Assembly: GCF_900156475.1 (NCBI RefSeq)
Contig: NZ_FTNR01000001.1
Location: forward strand, 434,001 to 498,000
Reading direction: 5' to 3'
Length of the DNA: 64,000 nt
Source: Natronorubrum thiooxidans
Lineage (GTDB): Archaea; Halobacteriota; Halobacteria; Halobacteriales; Natrialbaceae
Every line of letters starts with the position of its first letter. The first letter of the stretch is position 1. Under the pieces are notes generated by a model. That model was not told where the DNA came from. It worked only from the letters and a program-made list of their open reading frames with translations, and ran no database searches. Position numbers and translations under genes: made by a program. Shown here one piece after another: positions 60,460-64,000 of the stretch.

Positions 60460-61662
60460 TCACCGTCGCCCCCGTTCGACGATGAGTCCGTCCGCGCCGA
60501 CTGCGACAGAGCGATCAGGGCCGAGCGAGACCGCGACCAGCCCGCCGGAGACGTCGGTATCGAGCCGTTCCCACGCAGCCTCCGGCGACGGCCGCTCGAA
60601 CACACTGCCGTCCGCAGTACACGCGACCGTCCGTTCCTCGTGACGCGCGACACCGGACACCGACCCCGTGGCGACGCGTTCTGGCGTCCACCTCGAGCCG
60701 TCGTAGCGGTGAACGGTTCCGTCGTCGTCGCTGACGACGCAGTCCCCACGTCCGGCCGTCGCGACGTCGGTAAGCGTTCCGTCCGCTCCCTCGAGGCCGA
60801 CGCGGTCGAACGACTCACCGCCGTTGGTCGTCTCGAAGACGCCGTCGTTGGTGTCACAGCAGTAGCCGACCGCCGCGTCGGCGAGCGAAACGGCACGCAG
60901 ACTCGATCCGCTGCCGGGCTTTTTAGGGCCGGACCACTCGAGGTCGCCCTCGTGATACGTGCCGCGAACGACGCCGCCGGAGCCAGTTATCAAAACGATC
61001 GTCTCCTCGCCGCTCGAGCCGTCAACGGCGACGCCTAGCCAGTTGCCGGTAATCTCCGCTGGGGCCGTATAATCCGTGTGGCGGCCGGTCTCGCCGTCGA
61101 CGCGACCGAGGGAGCCGCTGTCGCCGGCGATCCAGATTGCCTCGCCGTCTGCCGTCGCATCCGCTCCGCGGAGGTTGTTGCCCTGGGCTGCCGGTCCGTC
61201 CTCGAGGACGGTCTCCCATTCGTCGCCCTCGCTCGCGAGAACGAGCCCGCCGTCGCCAACAGCGTAGCCGTCGTTCGACGTGGTGACGGTCACGTCGTGC
61301 AACGTCGCGTCCGTGGGTGTCTCGGCCGTGTTCCAGCCGACGGGCGAAGCGTCGTTCTGGTCGGCCCGTCGTTCGCCCTCACTGGGGGGTCGCTCGTCGT
61401 CGAGTTCGGAGTGCTCGCGTGGTGTCGCTTCCGCTCGAGACTCGCTGTCGTCCTCGACACGTCCTCGCTGGCGGAGATAGAGTACGATAGGCGGAACGAC
61501 GTACGCTGCGAGCGCGAGGCCGGCAAACCAGCGGTGAACGATCGTTAGCGTCCCGAACGCGGTCAGCCCGGCCGTCGCGACGGCGTGGATCCACGTCCTC
61601 GTGTACGACCGGAAAAACGGGACGAACCCGCCTGCCTCGAGTCGGACAGTCTGTGATGTCAT
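60460..61662 (-). CDS. Membrane-anchored propeller-like (YCF48/WD-type) protein
   Basis: A 400-residue protein with two N-terminal membrane helices (about 25-60, HAVATAGLTAFGTLTIVHRW and LALAAYVVPPIVLYLRQRG). A charged linker follows, then six or so beta-propeller repeats of the YCF48/photosystem-stability type (GWNTAETPTDATLHDVTVTT, SNDGYAVGDGGLVLASEGDE, AIWIAGDSGSLGRVDGETG). It lies between the P-type ATPase and the sulfatase gene on the same strand. Propellers of this sort often assist assembly of membrane enzymes; no specific partner is indicated. Confidence 0.75.
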   Translation of the reverse strand: MTSQTVRLEAGGFVPFFRSYTRTWIHAVATAGLTAFGTLTIVHRWFAGLALAAYVVPPIVLYLRQRGRVEDDSESRAEATPREHSELDDERPPSEGERRADQNDASPVGWNTAETPTDATLHDVTVTTSNDGYAVGDGGLVLASEGDEWETVLEDGPAAQGNNLRGADATADGEAIWIAGDSGSLGRVDGETGRHTDYTAPAEITGNWLGVAVDGSSGEETIVLITGSGGVVRGTYHEGDLEWSGPKKPGSGSSLRAVSLADAAVGYCCDTNDGVFETTNGGESFDRVGLEGADGTLTDVATAGRGDCVVSDDDGTVHRYDGSRWTPERVATGSVSGVARHEERTVACTADGSVFERPSPEAAWERLDTDVSGGLVAVSLGPDRSVAVGADGLIVERGRR

Positions 61663-61791
61663 TGGTCGAAGCGTCGATGATCGCCGTTTTTCCCGTCGCT
61701 CGAGCCGAACTCGGTGTGGCAACTCGTCGTCGTCCGGTGTAGCGGACTGCCAATCAAACGGGTACTGCAGGCACGGCCGCGATGTGGCCGA

Positions 61792-63279
61792 CTACAGGTA
61801 GCCCAGATCCGCGAGTCGCTCTTTCGTCCCCTCACGCATCGCAACCTCGCCTGTCGTGCCGACGTCCGCGAGCGGCTCGAATCGCTCCTCGAGGCGCTCA
61901 CGGAGCGCTCGAACCCGTTCTGGCTCGTCCGCCGCGATGTCGACGTGCTCGAGCGGATCCGATTCGATCTCGTGCAGCCGTTCGAAGCCGTCGTCACCCC
62001 GGACATACTTGTGCCTCGCCGTGCGGATGGCCCGTAGTCGCCGGTCGAACGCTCGTACGCGAGCAGGAATGTCGCCGAACCGGGCCTCGAGGCGCTCGAT
62101 CGACGGTTGGGGAGCGACGTACTCGGCGAAGACGGCGTCTCGCGGCGTCGCCGTCGAATTCGGATGCATCGATCGGCTCGAGCCCTGCGCTCGGAGCGCT
62201 GGATCGTCGATGCCGACAGTCTCGAGCAGCGTCGCGGGGAGGTCGAGCAACTGGACGAGATCGCGTCGTCGCCCGCCGTCGGTAAACGGCCCCCCGTGGA
62301 CGACCAGCGGCACGTTAAGCAGGGTGTCATAGAGGTTGTACTGGTGGCCGAAAAAACCGTGCTCGCCGACGTGCTCGCCGTGGTCGCCACAGACGACGAA
62401 CAGGGTGTCCTCCCACATCCCGGCGTCCTCGAGTCCCGTCCGAAGCTCGGCGAGTTGGCCGTCGACGTAGGCGAGTTCCGCCCGGTAGAGGCCGCGAAGC
62501 AGCGCGAAGTCACGATCGGAGAGGACGTAGTCCTCGCAGTCGTAGGCACGAGGATCCTGCCGGATCGCGGCTGCCTCCTCGTAGCTCGCGTCCTCGGGGA
62601 GAAACTGCTCGGCGTACGCCTTCGGGGGGTCGTACTCGACGTGTGGCTCGATGAAGTTACAGAACAGAAAAAACGGGCGGTCGTCCGTCCGCCTCTCGAG
62701 CCAGTCGGTGACCCAGGTCGTCGCTCGGTCGGCCCCGTCGTCACCCGCTGGCTGAAGCAGTTCGCTGTAGAGGATGTTCGCCGCGTTGACCATTGGATTG
62801 CCGTCGAAGAGCCGACGCCGCGTGGCCTGGAGCTTCTCCCGGAGGTCCTCGCCGCGGACGACCGCCCCCATATCCGCGTCGGACTGGACGTACTGCCAGC
62901 CTTTCCGCAACTCCTCGAAGCCCCGATCGAAGCCGAACTCCTCGGTGATCCAGGTGTTGTTCGAGACGCCGACGGTCTCGTACCCCGCGTCGGCAAACGC
63001 CTCGGGGAGTGTCCGCAGTTCATCGTCGAGATAGGTGTGTCCGCCGTGCGTGCCGTGTTCGGAGGGATAGGTCCCCGTGAATATCGAGGCGTGAGAGGGC
63101 AGGGTCCACGGGGCAGTCGCAAACGCGTTGTCGAAGGTCGTGCCCTCCGCCGCAAGCTGGGTCAGCGCTGGCGTCGTTTCCGGGCCAACGCTTTTTGCTC
63201 GAGCCGTATCGAGGACGACGAGAACGACGTTCCGCACAGTTGAATGTAACTCCGGGTCACGTCCGTTAGATTCCGCCAT
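61792..63279 (-). CDS. Sulfatase-fold hydrolase (Thr-type active site)
   Basis: A 495-residue alkaline-phosphatase superfamily enzyme. The active-site pentad reads Thr59-L-P-S-His63 (APWTLPSHASIFTGTYPSEHG) where classical sulfatases have Cys/Ser-x-P-S-Arg, so it is more likely a phosphatase or phosphoglycerol/ethanolamine transferase-type enzyme than a true sulfatase. Metal ligands are VVLDTAR near the start and VVCGDHGEHVGEHG near 320. The C-terminus is typical (ERLADLGYL). Start ATG 63279 removes a short N-terminal extension. It has a second, broken sulfatase as divergent neighbour. Confidence 0.85.
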   Translation of the reverse strand: MAESNGRDPELHSTVRNVVLVVLDTARAKSVGPETTPALTQLAAEGTTFDNAFATAPWTLPSHASIFTGTYPSEHGTHGGHTYLDDELRTLPEAFADAGYETVGVSNNTWITEEFGFDRGFEELRKGWQYVQSDADMGAVVRGEDLREKLQATRRRLFDGNPMVNAANILYSELLQPAGDDGADRATTWVTDWLERRTDDRPFFLFCNFIEPHVEYDPPKAYAEQFLPEDASYEEAAAIRQDPRAYDCEDYVLSDRDFALLRGLYRAELAYVDGQLAELRTGLEDAGMWEDTLFVVCGDHGEHVGEHGFFGHQYNLYDTLLNVPLVVHGGPFTDGGRRRDLVQLLDLPATLLETVGIDDPALRAQGSSRSMHPNSTATPRDAVFAEYVAPQPSIERLEARFGDIPARVRAFDRRLRAIRTARHKYVRGDDGFERLHEIESDPLEHVDIAADEPERVRALRERLEERFEPLADVGTTGEVAMREGTKERLADLGYL

Positions 63280-63443
63280 GGGTGGCACAACTCCGCTCCT
63301 CGAAGGGAAGGTCATCGGCCCGGAGTATGCAGGTGGATCACTCGATTGGAGACTACTGATAGACTGACAATCGTTTCCGAGAGATGCTTACGCGTCCGTA
63401 TTCGTCCGAACGCTTACTCTCGTCGTCGCCGTAGCCTGTTGGC

Positions 63444-64000
63444 ATGCCCTCGCCACACATCGTCCTCATCCACTGTCACGACTTGGGGACGTACGTCGGC
63501 TGTTACGGCGCGGCCGTCGACACGCCACGGCTCGACAGCCTCGCCGCCGACGGCGTTCGCTTCGACCGCCACTTCGTGACCGCACCCCAGTGTTCGCCCA
63601 GTCGCTCGAGTCTGTTCACCGGACGCCATCCACACCAGAACGGGATGCTCGGGCTTGCCCACGCCGACTGGGAGCTTCACGACGATGAGCGACTCCTCCC
63701 CGAACTGCTCGCCGAGGCCGGCTACGAGACCCATCTGTTCGGGCTGCAACACGTCACCGAGTCCCCCGCCCGGCTCGGCTACGATCGAATCCACACCGAC
63801 CAGCCACTGACCGCGGACACGCCGCCGTCGGTTCACGAGACCGCTCGTGCCCGAACCGTCGCCGACGAGTTCGCACGGCTATCTCACGACCGACATCTAC
63901 TGTAGCGACGCCGGCCGCGAGGTGCGTGAGGCGTGTTACGGCGAGCAACGAGCCTACGAGGAACTGTACGACCTCGAGGCCGATCCGCTCGAACAGGACA
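63444..64000 (+). pseudogene. Sulfatase pseudogene with internal deletion and frameshift (continues past window)
   Basis: The first 150 codons from ATG 63444 encode a classical sulfatase N-terminus: IVLIHCHDLGTYVGCYGAAV and the catalytic CSPSR at Cys50 (PQCSPSRSSLFTGRHPH). The frame ends at a TAG at 63903. In the +1 frame the sequence continues from about 63874 (SHGYLTTDIYCSDAGREVRE, then YEELYDLEADPLEQD), which is the family's C-terminal end. The middle of about 200 residues is gone and the reading frame changes at the joint, around 63865-63880. This looks like a deletion that destroyed the gene. Confidence 0.8.

Noticed and set aside
60411-60896. In-frame N-terminal extension of the P-type ATPase
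   Set aside because: The added 160 residues are Arg/Ser-rich and not acidic. They overlap the propeller-protein gene, and a GTG at 60410 gives a start directly before the Cys motif.
1-64000. CRISPR arrays, insertion sequences, rRNA and tRNA genes
   Set aside because: I looked for regular spaced repeats, transposase motifs, terminal inverted repeats and tRNA cloverleaf signals and found none that could be supported by eye.

Overview
The window is haloarchaeal chromosome. The proteins are very acidic and the DNA is GC-rich with constant ctcgag-type codon pairs. Archaeal markers include ribosomal protein S6e, an archaeal beta-CASP nuclease, HalOD1 and Bat-type HTH proteins, TATA boxes about 27 nt upstream of apparently leaderless starts, and Tat-type lipoproteins. 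The protein families look most like the Natrialba/Natrinema/Haloterrigena group, but that placement is inference. I saw no rRNA, tRNA, CRISPR array or insertion sequence.

Layout. 1-3.7 kb: phosphate uptake (pstB-phoU, then pstS cut by the window edge) with a divergent AbrB-PhoU regulator. 3.8-7.5 kb: a nuclease-like DUF5787 protein and a four-PAS histidine kinase. 7.7-11.2 kb: an M20 peptidase, an amino-acid permease and a Bat-type regulator in one direction. 11.2-21.1 kb: housekeeping and stress genes (PhnP-like hydrolase, DUF2237, PHP, AAA ATPase with a histidine tail, three UspA proteins, GNAT, DHH phosphoesterase, S6e and small conserved proteins). 21.4-24.8 kb: a Tat-exported DUF1254 protein, then a TetR / inactive prenyl-synthase-like / membrane-protein operon. 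24.9-29.9 kb: an APC permease diverging from a class III aminotransferase plus glutaryl-CoA dehydrogenase, with an Lrp regulator; this reads as a lysine or 5-aminovalerate degradation unit. 30-38.5 kb: beta-CASP nuclease, a 48-residue zinc-finger protein, two MFS carriers, an HpcH-type aldolase, a DCC thiol protein, a sensor-domain membrane protein and a PD-(D/E)XK-like protein.

The most unusual part is 38.7-47.5 kb. It holds a nearly complete System I cytochrome c maturation set (ccmA, B, C, D, E, F) with ccdA and a DsbD-gamma-like thioredoxin, built around a di-heme cytochrome of the thiosulfate dehydrogenase (TsdA) family. The genes lie in three transcription units: tsdA-ccdA-ccmC-ccmD leftward, trx-ccmF-exported protein rightward, and ccmE-ccmA-ccmB leftward and converging on the second. 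No CcmH is visible, and CcmE lacks a clean His-x-x-x-Tyr heme-binding motif. c-type cytochromes are scarce in haloarchaea, so a self-contained maturation-plus-TsdA locus is the best candidate here for an under-described system.

47.9-57.7 kb: HalOD1 protein, 6-phosphogluconate dehydrogenase, membrane proteins, dUTPase, aconitase, a luciferase-like monooxygenase, an Mrr-like nuclease with zinc ribbon and membrane anchor, and a flavodoxin-like protein. 57.9-64 kb: a P1B-type ATPase whose CPC motif is Ser-Pro-Trp, a membrane-anchored propeller-like protein, a sulfatase-fold enzyme and, at the right edge, a second sulfatase that has lost its middle and is out of frame (pseudogene).
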